From positions 1-46,318 of IMG/VR virus record IMGVR_UViG_3300011115_000503: DNA of 46,318 nucleotides; one strand, written 5' to 3'. Position numbers and translations under genes: made by a program. Shown piece after piece: positions 30,122 to 38,453 of this stretch (position 1 is the stretch's first letter; each line of letters starts with the position of its first letter). This stretch comes from a virus. The notes under the pieces are model-generated. The model saw only the letters and a list, made by a program, of their open reading frames with translations. It searched no databases and was not told where the DNA came from.

Positions 30122-31453
30122 TTAACAACGACCACCGCGTTTTTTGCTAGATGGTGCTACTGTGACTGATTTCTCAGTCTTTGTAACACTACCAGCAGGC
30201 TTGGGAGTCATACCCATCATGCTCTTCGCACCTTCGTACAGCTTGCTAGGAATACTGCGGATGGCTTTCGCCATATCCATATCTTCCTTGCTTGGCTTAC
30301 TAGCGGCATCGTATGCGCCTTTTGAGGCGTCTACGAGGTCACCTTCAGCATAACGCTTTGCTGTACCACCATGCTTGTAGCGAGAGTTTTCTACTTGGTT
30401 CTTGGCTGTTGAGTGAGCATCTTCGGCGTCATCAGTGTGTGAGTCGCCTTCAGTTAGATACTTACCATCAGGTGTATAGAACTTGGTTCTGTACTCCTGC
30501 CAGTCACGATCCTTGTAAACTTTCGCTACATGTCCTTTAGGGCCAGTGTAGGTCTTCAAAAGACGAAGGTTTGGTTTCTCCGCTTTTTCGACCTTCCCAC
30601 CCTTAGCAAAGGTGCCAGATTGCATGCTGTTTGCTACAGGCTTTGAAACTGGTCTTTTGGGCATCGCGACGGGTTTGCCTGTATCAACAGTTCCCCCCGT
30701 CGCGTAGGCTTTTTTTGCTGAACCACCCATCTTGTAACCACCGCCGTTGCCGTTTTTCACGCCACCAGTTGTGCCACCAGACTTACCGGGCTTGGTCGTA
30801 TCAGCGGGACGGTTCTCCCAGTTGCCACCTTTGATAGTGCCACCTGATGCATAACCACCGCCATTACCGTTCTTCACACCGCCAGTACCCTTAGCTTTAG
30901 TCGTGCGATCAGCAGTTTCCATGTCTGTTTGAGTAAACTTAGAAGCCACTTTATCAGACACAGTACCACCAACAGCGTAACCACCGCCATTACCGTTCTT
31001 GACCTTACCAGTGCCTTTAGCGCTGTTGTTACGATCTGCTGTTTCCATATCGGTTTTAGCAAACTTACCAACATTGCCTTTGACAGTAGTTTTGTCCATA
31101 GACGCAGTAATTGATCCGCCAGAAGCGAACTTCTTACCTGCCATTGCCTTTTTGATCATCGCACGATCTTGAGCGGCATCATCATGCTTATCAGCCTTAC
31201 CACCTTTTTTCATCAGTGTAGGACTCATAGCAGGTTTTGCCATCATTGCTTTACGACGAGCCGCCATAGGAGGTTTCATGGGGCTAGCCGCAGGAGCTAA
31301 ACCACCACGAGCAGGCAAGCCTGCTGGCATTGAAGATGCCATAGGCATAAAACCGCCGTCAGCCTTCTTCTCTACCTTACCGCCTTTTTTGAGCTTCAGA
31401 ATAACTGAAGGCTCGGTGGTCATCATTTTGACCATTGGTTTAAATTGACCCAT
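30122..31453 (-). CDS. Lys/Gly-rich virion-cluster protein with GG repeats (443 aa)
   Basis: I recognise no catalytic fold. The N-terminal 100 residues are basic and Met/Pro-rich. The centre holds three or more copies of a repeat containing KNGNGGGY(A/K)xGG, with TDMETADR spacers. Residues about 290-370 look like a small folded domain (LKTYTGPKGHVAKVYKDRDW, then TKFYTPDGKYLTEGDS). The C-terminus is basic and ends KKRGGRC. About nine [K/F/Y]AxGG[S/T/K]-type motifs are present. It follows the 149-aa head protein by 11 nt and ends just before a terminator. High positive charge and repeats suggest an internal capsid or DNA-binding part. Confidence 0.62.
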   Translation of the reverse strand: MGQFKPMVKMMTTEPSVILKLKKGGKVEKKADGGFMPMASSMPAGLPARGGLAPAASPMKPPMAARRKAMMAKPAMSPTLMKKGGKADKHDDAAQDRAMIKKAMAGKKFASGGSITASMDKTTVKGNVGKFAKTDMETADRNNSAKGTGKVKNGNGGGYAVGGTVSDKVASKFTQTDMETADRTTKAKGTGGVKNGNGGGYASGGTIKGGNWENRPADTTKPGKSGGTTGGVKNGNGGGYKMGGSAKKAYATGGTVDTGKPVAMPKRPVSKPVANSMQSGTFAKGGKVEKAEKPNLRLLKTYTGPKGHVAKVYKDRDWQEYRTKFYTPDGKYLTEGDSHTDDAEDAHSTAKNQVENSRYKHGGTAKRYAEGDLVDASKGAYDAASKPSKEDMDMAKAIRSIPSKLYEGAKSMMGMTPKPAGSVTKTEKSVTVAPSSKKRGGRC

Positions 31454-31464
31454 GATGACGCTCC

Positions 31465-31914
31465 TTAGACTTTCTGAGCATACACAACCGTCAGACGGTA
31501 AACGCCTTGAGTTGTGCTGATCGTGCCGTTAGGAGCAATTGTCATGACAACGTTGGTATTGTTACCAATGTCAGACATCGCCAAGAGTTGGGCTGTTGTG
31601 AATGTAGGTACTAAACGACCACCAGCAATCACATTGGTAGAAGTCACATATTGTGTGCCTGCCGCCGCTGTTCCTACTGTTGCCGCAATTGACGTAGCTG
31701 AACCACCACCCACAACTTCATCCACAGTTTGATCAATAAAAATATTGATGATCTGTGAACCTGCGGGAAGAACTTCAGTAACACTTACAGCCGTACCTGC
31801 CGCAACAGTCGTCACAGTGGCTGTCTGCATCATGACGACAAAGCCGCCATCCACAGTGTCAGTCAATGTGCCAGAACCTGCTCGCAGGGTAGAACCGAAA
31901 TAGGTTTGTGCCAT
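31465..31914 (-). CDS. Head decoration-like protein (149 aa)
   Basis: The protein is beta-rich with Thr/Val/Ala-dominated strands (MAQTYFGSTLRAGSGTLTD, ATVTTVAAGTAVSVTEVLPA, GSQIINIFIDQTVDEV, and a closing GVYRLTVVYAQKV). It has no cysteine or membrane segment. It is encoded directly after the major capsid gene, separated by a hairpin. Proteins of this size and place are often decoration or head-completion proteins. Confidence 0.62.
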   Translation of the reverse strand: MAQTYFGSTLRAGSGTLTDTVDGGFVVMMQTATVTTVAAGTAVSVTEVLPAGSQIINIFIDQTVDEVVGGGSATSIAATVGTAAAGTQYVTSTNVIAGGRLVPTFTTAQLLAMSDIGNNTNVVMTIAPNGTISTTQGVYRLTVVYAQKV

Positions 31915-31929
31915 TGTCTTTTCTCCTTA

Positions 31930-31953
31930 AAACGTAGGGGGCGAACCCCCCAC
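31930..31953 (-). terminator. Hairpin after the major capsid gene (weak terminator or RNA stabiliser)
   Basis: On the minus strand GUGGGGGG-UUCG-CCCCCUAC (31934-31953) forms an 8-bp stem with a UUCG loop. Only GUUUU follows, so termination may be partial. It may instead stabilise the capsid mRNA 3' end. Confidence 0.6.
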
Positions 31954-31959
31954 TTGGGT

Positions 31960-32877
31960 TTAGACGCCAGCCGTGCCGTAAACGGCTCGTGGATCTGTGA
32001 AGCCAACGTCGTAACGCTCTGTCGCTTTGTAGCGCATAGAGTCAGTCTCGAAGTCACCTTCCATAGTCTTCTCAAGACGACGACGCATCAAGAGCTTCAT
32101 GCCCTCAGGAGCGTCAGTCTGAACCCACCATGCTGTAGGGCTTGACAAACGTGACAGAACAGCCGCGCCTTCGTCCAACAAACCGATGGACTTGACAGGG
32201 TTGATGTCGTTGTTTGCGTTACCTGTACGCAAGACGGACTTCAAGAGAACTTCAGCTTGGAAGATGTTGCCGGGAGCCACGATCAATTGACGTGGAACCA
32301 AACGAATCTTCTTGCCGTTGTTGTCAACAGCTTGACGAATCTGGATCAACATTTGTTCCAAAGAAGTCTGGGACAAGTTGGCAGATGTAGCCAATTGGTT
32401 GCTGAAAGTACCGTTCACGATGGGGTGAGCAGTGTTAACCAATGACACGCCGTCGCCACCTGCTGAAGCACCACCAGTGAAGGCGAGGTTCAACACGTTA
32501 GCAGACAACAACTCTTTGGTTTCCACCAAAGATTGAGCCAAGTGGCGAGCGTAAACTTGACCGATACGGATGTGATCACCGTCTTCAACCAAAACTTTGG
32601 TCAAAGCAAATGCCAAACCGTATACTTTGTACACGTAACGCTTGAGGAATAACACACCACCTTGTTGGTACGTCACAGGAGTGCCGTCAGGCAACTGTGG
32701 AGCCGCACCGAAACCGTACAAGACGGGTTCTTCGTGGTAGTTACGTGGGATGCCGTCTTCCTCACGGAAAACACGGCTCCATTCGTCGGCACGTTGATCG
32801 TATACACCATCAAAGCACTCATTCAGAATGGGTTCAACAATAGACCGAAAGTCGGTACTGCGCATTGGAGCGGCCAT
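31960..32877 (-). CDS. Major capsid protein, HK97-like fold (305 aa)
   Basis: This is the shell-forming protein. Family features include an N-terminal arm with RSIVEPILNECFDGVYDQRA, a strand RYVYKVYGLAFALTKVLVED, the spine helix region with YARHLAQSLVETKELLSANV followed by NLAFTGG, and the A-domain PRQLIVAPGNIFQAEVLLKS. I see similarity in pattern to Mu gpT-type capsid proteins. Its length is at the short end of the usual capsid range. Upstream genes are a 204-aa head protein and scaffold, downstream the decoration-like protein, which is the standard head order. No capsid-protease gene was recognised in the window. Confidence 0.8.
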   Translation of the reverse strand: MAAPMRSTDFRSIVEPILNECFDGVYDQRADEWSRVFREEDGIPRNYHEEPVLYGFGAAPQLPDGTPVTYQQGGVLFLKRYVYKVYGLAFALTKVLVEDGDHIRIGQVYARHLAQSLVETKELLSANVLNLAFTGGASAGGDGVSLVNTAHPIVNGTFSNQLATSANLSQTSLEQMLIQIRQAVDNNGKKIRLVPRQLIVAPGNIFQAEVLLKSVLRTGNANNDINPVKSIGLLDEGAAVLSRLSSPTAWWVQTDAPEGMKLLMRRRLEKTMEGDFETDSMRYKATERYDVGFTDPRAVYGTAGV

Positions 32878-32890
32878 TTTTTAGTCCTCC

Positions 32891-33505
32891 TTAAACAATT
32901 GCTGTCACAGAACCGAAGTACTGAGACTGAGCGTTAACAACACGAACGATAACAAAGGAATCACCCCAGTTATTGTCCACATAAGGAGCGATATCAACGA
33001 CACGCATTTGACCTTGAACACCGTTAGCCTTGGCTGTAGACACGCCCAGACCTGTCGTAGACAGACCAGTCACGTTAGAGCCAGAGGAAACTGTGAAGCC
33101 AGTTGAAGCGCTGAAGTCATACTCACCACCGAGGGATGTCTGAGCAATGGTTGCATCAGTTTGAATTTCATAAACGATGTTTTGATCGTTGTAGAAATAA
33201 GCAATGCATGAACCTGTTTGGTACGTAGTACCAGAGGGCCAGTAATTGCTAATACGACGGCGACCAGTGGTGTCAGTCCACTCGCAACCTGCGAATGCAC
33301 CAGACCATGCACCGCCAGAAGCGGCTAATGCAATAGTACCAGCCGCAACAGAAGTACCAGCAGTACTGTTGTAGCGAACGGGTGCGCCTTTAAGAATGTC
33401 TGCGGCGAGGCCAGAGACGATACCGCCAGCAAGCGCTTGTGCGCGATCCAGACCAGAAGGGTGGAACGCGGGGCGCAAGCCGAACGGAGCAGAGGTAGAA
33501 CTCAT
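32891..33505 (-). CDS. Head protein next to capsid (204 aa)
   Basis: The N-terminus MSSTSAPFGLRPAFHPSGLD is typical of small phage capsid-associated proteins. The rest is beta-rich (PVRYNSTAGTSVAAGTIALA, GGAWSGAFAGCEWTDTTGR, and a closing DSFVIVRVVNAQSQYFGSV). No enzyme motif is visible. It is encoded directly before the major capsid gene with a 13-nt gap. It may be a decoration or capsid-stabilising protein. Similar proteins precede capsid genes in related podovirus-like phages. Confidence 0.66.
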   Translation of the reverse strand: MSSTSAPFGLRPAFHPSGLDRAQALAGGIVSGLAADILKGAPVRYNSTAGTSVAAGTIALAASGGAWSGAFAGCEWTDTTGRRRISNYWPSGTTYQTGSCIAYFYNDQNIVYEIQTDATIAQTSLGGEYDFSASTGFTVSSGSNVTGLSTTGLGVSTAKANGVQGQMRVVDIAPYVDNNWGDSFVIVRVVNAQSQYFGSVTAIV

Positions 33506-33520
33506 ATTAAACTCCTTGGG

Positions 33521-34069
33521 TTAACCCGAAAATACGGGTGTTTTGCTTGGCTGTTGATCAAAATTACCAAGACCTTCGCCCTCGACATCCACAAGTCGCT
33601 TACCGTTGCTGTCACGTTGACCTTGCAAGCTTTCCAATTGAACACGCAGTTTCTCAGCTTCTTCACGAGGTTGGTCGTAATGATGATGGAGCATGATCTC
33701 TTGAAAAACATCCATAGGTAACTTGAACAGTAACATTTCGTTACATGAGATATACCCAACATGTTCTCCCGCCTTCACGCGATAGTCTTCGTAGCCCGGT
33801 AACTCTTCAGATTTAACTGGAACGTACCCTAGGCGAATCCGCTTATCGATGGAGTCGTAGCTGTTGGTTGTCGAAAGCCAGCAAAGGTGCCACCCATCCA
33901 TATTGGGCAGTTTTGGCAAGGCTGATTGCGTCCACTCCTCGCTCCACATCTTGCGACGTTCCTGCGTAGAAATGAACTTATCCTCAGGTGCTGTGCGTAC
34001 CGCATCCTCGCTTCCGCGATCCTTGCGTCCACCAGCGTTGAGAGATTTTTTAAGACGTGATTCAGTCAT
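33521..34069 (-). CDS. Conserved head-region protein (182 aa), unknown
   Basis: The N-terminus is basic (SRLKKSLNAGGRKDRGSEDA), a central part follows with LPNMDGWHLCWLSTTNSYDS and DKRIRLGYVPVKSEELPG, and a C-terminal helix includes VFQEIMLHHHYDQPREEAEK. The WHLCWLS and RIRLGY segments look conserved-type, but I know no function. It lies between scaffold and the capsid-associated protein, so it is likely an assembly or minor head factor. Palindrome GGGTTAACCC covers its stop codon. Confidence 0.6.
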   Translation of the reverse strand: MTESRLKKSLNAGGRKDRGSEDAVRTAPEDKFISTQERRKMWSEEWTQSALPKLPNMDGWHLCWLSTTNSYDSIDKRIRLGYVPVKSEELPGYEDYRVKAGEHVGYISCNEMLLFKLPMDVFQEIMLHHHYDQPREEAEKLRVQLESLQGQRDSNGKRLVDVEGEGLGNFDQQPSKTPVFSG

Positions 34070-34089
34070 GATAGATTTCCAAGTATTAG

Positions 34090-35064
34090 TTAGTAGGTGC
34101 CGTTTTGGCGGTCATATTTGATGAAGTTTTCGATCATTGCTTTCTTGCGCGTTGGATTGTCCCAAGCGCCCACTTCCTTCATTGCCTTCACCCTTTCAGG
34201 AGAGAGCACGAACTGTGAGCGATTGTTACCACCAAATGCGGCTGAAGCTTCACGACCTGAACTACCCACAACGTTCCTCGGTTTTCTAACAGCGGAATTA
34301 CTGTCATTGTTTCCATTGTAGCGGTGTGGTAATGCTTTTTGCAAGCGATTATCTAATTCATCCCAATAATCTGGATCAGATGGGTTCAAACCTTCTGTAA
34401 CTAGCAGTTCGTCAACCTTCTTAGCGATCTGAGAATCACGATCTGAAGTGTCTGGACGATACCAGTTGTTACGTTTCATCCAATCTGCGGCGTTGCGTTG
34501 CACTGTAGGATCTACTACTGGAGCAGATTGACCTGCACCTTGCGCTTCACGCTCTGCCGCATTCCTCGCACGGGAAAATTCTCCCACTGCGGCTTGCGCC
34601 TCATTCCACATCGTTTGCGCCTGCACCATAGCGTCACCATCACCAGCTTGTACAGCCTCTGATAGCTTCATCTTGGCGTATTCCAGACGCACTTTTTGGT
34701 CTTCTAGGTGCTTGTCAATACGTGCGATCTGACTATTCTTAGTCTCTCGCTCCACATTGGACAAACGACGCTTGAATTCTTCGTTTTCTCGTTGCAAATG
34801 TTGCAATCGAGCGTCTTTTTCTTCATTCGTCTTGCGAATCAAGTCTTTTTTAGACCTGCGACGTGCTCTTTTTGCCGCTCTAACAGCATCAGAGTCATCA
34901 GGATGATCATCTTCCTCTGCAGATACGTCACCGCCGTCTCTTTTGTTGGCAGTTTCGTCTCCATCATCAGAAGCAATCATGCTTTCAGGCAAATCAATCA
35001 CTGCAGAGCCGTCTTTCGACTCTTCAATGTTCAAATCTACTTCTTTTTTGTCTTCAGTACTCAT
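34090..35064 (-). CDS. Scaffolding protein (324 aa)
   Basis: The layout is typical of a phage scaffold: a highly acidic N-terminus with DGSAVIDLPES and SAEEDDHPDDSD, a basic hinge (AKRARRRSKKD), a long charged coiled coil (about residues 78-135, with LQHLQRENEEFKRRLSNVER), and a C-terminal region ending IENFIKYDRQNGTY that could bind capsid. It shapes the prohead and leaves before packaging. It is encoded between the GroES-like and head genes. The DGSA motif in the acidic part matches the portal N-terminus. Confidence 0.8.
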   Translation of the reverse strand: MSTEDKKEVDLNIEESKDGSAVIDLPESMIASDDGDETANKRDGGDVSAEEDDHPDDSDAVRAAKRARRRSKKDLIRKTNEEKDARLQHLQRENEEFKRRLSNVERETKNSQIARIDKHLEDQKVRLEYAKMKLSEAVQAGDGDAMVQAQTMWNEAQAAVGEFSRARNAAEREAQGAGQSAPVVDPTVQRNAADWMKRNNWYRPDTSDRDSQIAKKVDELLVTEGLNPSDPDYWDELDNRLQKALPHRYNGNNDSNSAVRKPRNVVGSSGREASAAFGGNNRSQFVLSPERVKAMKEVGAWDNPTRKKAMIENFIKYDRQNGTY

Positions 35065-35076
35065 GAAATTCTCCGA

Positions 35077-35535
35077 TTAAACGTAAGCCTTGAACGAAAG
35101 CGGATCGTCAGTGACTTTCGCAATCAATTCATGGTCGTTGATGGTCATAAAAAGAACAGGATCTTCGTTATCCTCTTCGTTAGGGACTGCACGTTCCCAA
35201 CGGTCACCGCCCCATTTAGGTACTCGGACGTAGTCACCTACGCTTGCCCAGCTACCTTCAGGCCATGATTCCATAGTCTCGCGGTTCTTGAAGGCTAGGG
35301 GGCCTATCTCCACCACTCGTCCAATCATGTTCTGCCACTTCTCAGTCTCTTTGGTTTCGGAAACCAAAATGATCTTGCTAGCGGTTGTCTTTTTGATGCG
35401 GCGTAGTTGAACTACAACCCTTCCACCAAACGGCTTTTGCCCCGGATTCACATCTGGGAACGCCCACTTTAGCTCCTGCTGATCAGGTACGCCTTCACTT
35501 CCCGATATCGTCGGGATCGGATCTTTGTCACTCAT
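35077..35535 (-). CDS. GroES-like co-chaperonin (152 aa)
   Basis: The GroES-type beta-barrel is recognisable: PFGGRVVVQLRRIKK at the start, then the mobile-loop region ASKIILVSETKETEKW, GRVVEIGPLAFKN, SWASVGDYVRVPKWGG, and the closing LFMTINDHELIAKVTD. Phage co-chaperonins such as T4 gp31 cap host GroEL to fold the capsid protein, which here is two genes downstream of scaffold. The loop is longer than in bacterial GroES, and there is an added N-terminal tail of about 35 residues. I chose the ATG at 35535 with SD AGGAG. The family call is strong in pattern, but no alignment was run. Confidence 0.78.
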   Translation of the reverse strand: MSDKDPIPTISGSEGVPDQQELKWAFPDVNPGQKPFGGRVVVQLRRIKKTTASKIILVSETKETEKWQNMIGRVVEIGPLAFKNRETMESWPEGSWASVGDYVRVPKWGGDRWERAVPNEEDNEDPVLFMTINDHELIAKVTDDPLSFKAYV

Positions 35536-35615
35536 ACTCACTCCTAAAAATCACCATATTTCAGGTGCATCGTTAAAGCACTTTTCAGCGCGGCCTTTAG
35601 CCCCAAGGACTGGGG

Positions 35616-35798
35616 TTAATCTTCTCTACCTTCTTGCTCTCGCAGGATGTTGTCCAATGAATCAAGGGTGTACTTCAACCCCTGATACTCACCGACCATC
35701 CGTTGGTATGACTCCCAGTTGAACGCATTCCCCAAGGCAAGGGATTGCGCCAATTCTGCTTGTCGAATCTTGATCACATGGATCAATTGTTCAATCAT
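35616..35798 (-). CDS. Small conserved helical protein (60 aa)
   Basis: Nearly the whole protein is helical: LIHVIKIRQAELAQSLALGN, then NWESYQRMVGEYQGLKYTLD and an acidic end. The NWESYQRMVGE and LALGNA patterns occur in small proteins next to portal genes in other phages. It overlaps the 48-aa gene stop by 4 nt. It may be an assembly factor. The 80-nt gap to the GroES-like gene contains only a weak 5-bp hairpin (CCCCA/TGGGG) with no U-tract. Confidence 0.62.
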   Translation of the reverse strand: MIEQLIHVIKIRQAELAQSLALGNAFNWESYQRMVGEYQGLKYTLDSLDNILREQEGRED

Positions 35799-35941
35799 TT
35801 TTTCTTAGCTTGAGCCAAACCACCCTTGGGCTTGTCGCCACCCTTAGGTTGCATGCTTTGACCTGTGAGCTTCTCGCCCATAGCCAAACGCTTGTGCTGA
35901 GGCACGTTAATGCTTTTTTGCTCTTGATCAGATGTTGACAT
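35795..35941 (-). CDS. 48-aa protein after the portal
   Basis: The ATG at 35941 has a strong SD (AAGGAG, 7 nt away) and lies inside the last 14 nt of the portal gene. A longer frame would only overlap portal more. The protein is polar and basic (MSTSDQEQKSINVPQHKRLA, then KGGDKPKGGLAQAKKK). It may be a disordered portal or capsid partner. No homology was recognised. Confidence 0.6.
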   Translation of the reverse strand: MSTSDQEQKSINVPQHKRLAMGEKLTGQSMQPKGGDKPKGGLAQAKKK

Positions 35942-38453
35942 TTGGAACTCCTTGAGGTTGTGGCATACCCTGTGGCATACCTTGAGGTTGTGGCATTTGT
36001 GATGCCATTGGTGCGCCCATTGTAGGCGCAGGTTCTGGTAATTGCCCAGTGGCAATGTCCGTAATTGTTTGATGTGTCAACTTGGCATTCTCGATGGCAA
36101 TCTTTGTCTTGTTGTCTTCGAGGTGCTTCTGCATATCCATCTGCAATTTTTGCGTGTCCAATTGCAAACGTGCTTGATCGTCCGCTGTTTTGCGCTGAGT
36201 CTCTGCCATGTTTGTGTCTTTGACCACTTGTGCATCTGGGGGCAACATTTGCTTCTGTGATTGCTGGCGCTTCTGAGCTTGCTGAATCAACTGTTGGAAG
36301 GCAGGAGCAAACTGCTCGAACACTTCCTTTGTATCCATCGTTACGTGAGCACCAACAGCCGTGTACAACTGGTCAATAGTACCTGTCAACATCGGATCGT
36401 CGTAGTTGTCAACTGGCTTACCACCGCGAGACTGCGCCACATAACCATTGCTACGATTCAAGTACCACAACGTCATGTGTTGCTTGATGTGCTCGATCAA
36501 ATTGTTCAGATACGTTGGATCTGCAAATGGTGACTGACCCAAGAATGGGTTCATCGCAAACTGCAAGTGATCCTGAATGTGAGCTATGTGATCCTGTTGC
36601 ATGTACGCATACGCAGGTTGACCAATCAACATAGCCGCATTCTCGTCCGCAGATGTACGCTGTTCAGGCGCTGGAACATCCTTCATCAACTCATTGATGT
36701 TCGGGATCTTCATCTGCTTCAATGAACGCGCCAGCACCTTGTCCATGTTGAACTGCTGTGGGTGCTTATCAGCCAATGACAACACAGCTTGCATCTGAGC
36801 CATACGCTGAGTCTCAGAGAAGATGTGCGGATCAGAGACGGGGATAACGTCCGTATTCTTTTGGAAGTCTTCGCGACTGATCTCCAGATCCGCCACCACG
36901 TCAGACTTGCGCATCTCGTTGAAGTGCCAACGGTTTAGACGGCACAAGATCTTGAGCACACGAGCTTGTGATTGATGCAAACGTGCATGAATCGATGAGA
37001 ACACCGCCGCACCTTGCTCGATCAAAGCTTGGGTAGTCCCTACAGGGGCGTTAGCGTTGACGTCAGCGATTTTTTCCTCTGAGGTGGACACTACCCCTTT
37101 CGCCGCTGTATCTAGCCATCCTAGAAGCCTAAACAAGACCTCTGAGGGTGGGTTGAACGGCATAGGCATAGCGATCTGACGAATGTCTTGTACACCGGGC
37201 GCTCCCTCGATCTCCACAATCTGCGTCACATCCACCTGTTGTGACTGACCAGACATCTTTGCGCCCTTGAGCTTGAGCATGGTTGCCGCGTTGTTAATAT
37301 GGGCAGAGTCCAATAAAGCGCGTAGAGAGCCTGTAAGAGCGGCAGACAGACCGCCAATGAGATGAGGTAATCCAATGGCATATGCACCCCTCCAAGGAAT
37401 GAACTTGAACTCCACGATCCAATCGAGCTTGGTCATCGTGTCGTCTTGCTCTTCCCAATTACGGTACAGACCAATAACTTCGTTGTCCAACTCGTCAATC
37501 ATCAAGATGTAAGGAGCCATCTCACCCTTGCTGTACTTGTCGCCTTCTAACTCCAAGTAAGTGTAGATGTGGTAAACGTTACGCAAACCGTCATCGTTTT
37601 CCTCAAACTTCTTCCCTTCAATCTTGTCGTTAGCCTTCTGCGCTCTTGTCAGATCAGGTTCAGTAGAAGTTGGGATCAAATCAATGTTGCGGTACATGCC
37701 ATTCGCTACACGACGATTGAATTCCCACTCAGTGATCTCGTGAACTTCAGCGGCACGTTGTGCTGTGTAGAAGTTGCTTGCGGCAAACGGCAGAATGATC
37801 CTGTCGATGGGAACAAACTCCACGCAGGGACGCTTCTTCTGCTCGTCAAACCAAATCTTGAAGTACTGTGAGCCACCCAAAGGCAACTGCGTCAACATCT
37901 GCTCTTGCTCGTCCCTGAACTCCTCAATCTGCTCAGTGATCTGCCAGTTCAAATAGTCACGCTTGCGCTCTGCCTTCTCAGATTTGATGTCATCCATCCT
38001 GCCCATGACTTTTGTACGGACAGGGCCATCAGGTGGGAACATCTCTTTGATTGCTTTGGCGGCAAAGTCTACGCATCCTTCAGCCATTGCAGGGTGTACC
38101 ACTTTTGATGCACCCATGAAGGTCGCACCACCGGGGGCATCATTCCCCATACCCGTGCGCTTGATACCCTCTTCGTACTGCTTGTCTCTCAACTCACGCG
38201 CTGACTTGTCCTTCTTGAGCAAGTCGCTGTAACGCATAGCCAGCTTAGACATATCGTACTCGTCATATGAGTCCGCCATGTTTGCATAGAAGTCTGGATT
38301 CTCTTCAGGGCCGTCATCTGGCATTGTGACAACAGCAGATCCATCAGGCATCTCTTGAATGTCAGCCAAATCTTCACGCAGATCTACGTCAGCACTGCCA
38401 TCTTCGTTCTCAGTGATCATGGGATCTTGGGTTGGGTCAAGTTCGTCCATCAT
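35928..38453 (-). CDS. Portal protein (841 aa)
   Basis: This is the dodecameric channel for DNA entry and exit. It has the P22/podovirus portal pattern: LPLGGSQYFKIWFDEQKKRP, CVEFVPIDRIILPFAAS, a stem-like part, VEFKFIPWRGAYAIGLPHLI, and a conserved GVVSTSEEKIADVNANAPVG helix region, then a long C-terminal helix (about 715-790). The C-terminus is a Met/Pro/Gln repeat (QPQGMPQGMPQPQG). The N-terminal 50 residues are acidic with two DGSA motifs like that of scaffold. Length is large but normal for this portal type. Its start overlaps the 1129-aa gene stop (ATGA). Confidence 0.85.
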   Translation of the reverse strand: MMDELDPTQDPMITENEDGSADVDLREDLADIQEMPDGSAVVTMPDDGPEENPDFYANMADSYDEYDMSKLAMRYSDLLKKDKSARELRDKQYEEGIKRTGMGNDAPGGATFMGASKVVHPAMAEGCVDFAAKAIKEMFPPDGPVRTKVMGRMDDIKSEKAERKRDYLNWQITEQIEEFRDEQEQMLTQLPLGGSQYFKIWFDEQKKRPCVEFVPIDRIILPFAASNFYTAQRAAEVHEITEWEFNRRVANGMYRNIDLIPTSTEPDLTRAQKANDKIEGKKFEENDDGLRNVYHIYTYLELEGDKYSKGEMAPYILMIDELDNEVIGLYRNWEEQDDTMTKLDWIVEFKFIPWRGAYAIGLPHLIGGLSAALTGSLRALLDSAHINNAATMLKLKGAKMSGQSQQVDVTQIVEIEGAPGVQDIRQIAMPMPFNPPSEVLFRLLGWLDTAAKGVVSTSEEKIADVNANAPVGTTQALIEQGAAVFSSIHARLHQSQARVLKILCRLNRWHFNEMRKSDVVADLEISREDFQKNTDVIPVSDPHIFSETQRMAQMQAVLSLADKHPQQFNMDKVLARSLKQMKIPNINELMKDVPAPEQRTSADENAAMLIGQPAYAYMQQDHIAHIQDHLQFAMNPFLGQSPFADPTYLNNLIEHIKQHMTLWYLNRSNGYVAQSRGGKPVDNYDDPMLTGTIDQLYTAVGAHVTMDTKEVFEQFAPAFQQLIQQAQKRQQSQKQMLPPDAQVVKDTNMAETQRKTADDQARLQLDTQKLQMDMQKHLEDNKTKIAIENAKLTHQTITDIATGQLPEPAPTMGAPMASQMPQPQGMPQGMPQPQGVPNVNI

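Noticed and set aside
33524-33546. GGGTTAACCC palindrome and small hairpin after the 182-aa gene as a terminator
   Set aside because: Stems are only 4-5 bp, there is no U-tract, and the downstream capsid genes must be transcribed through it.
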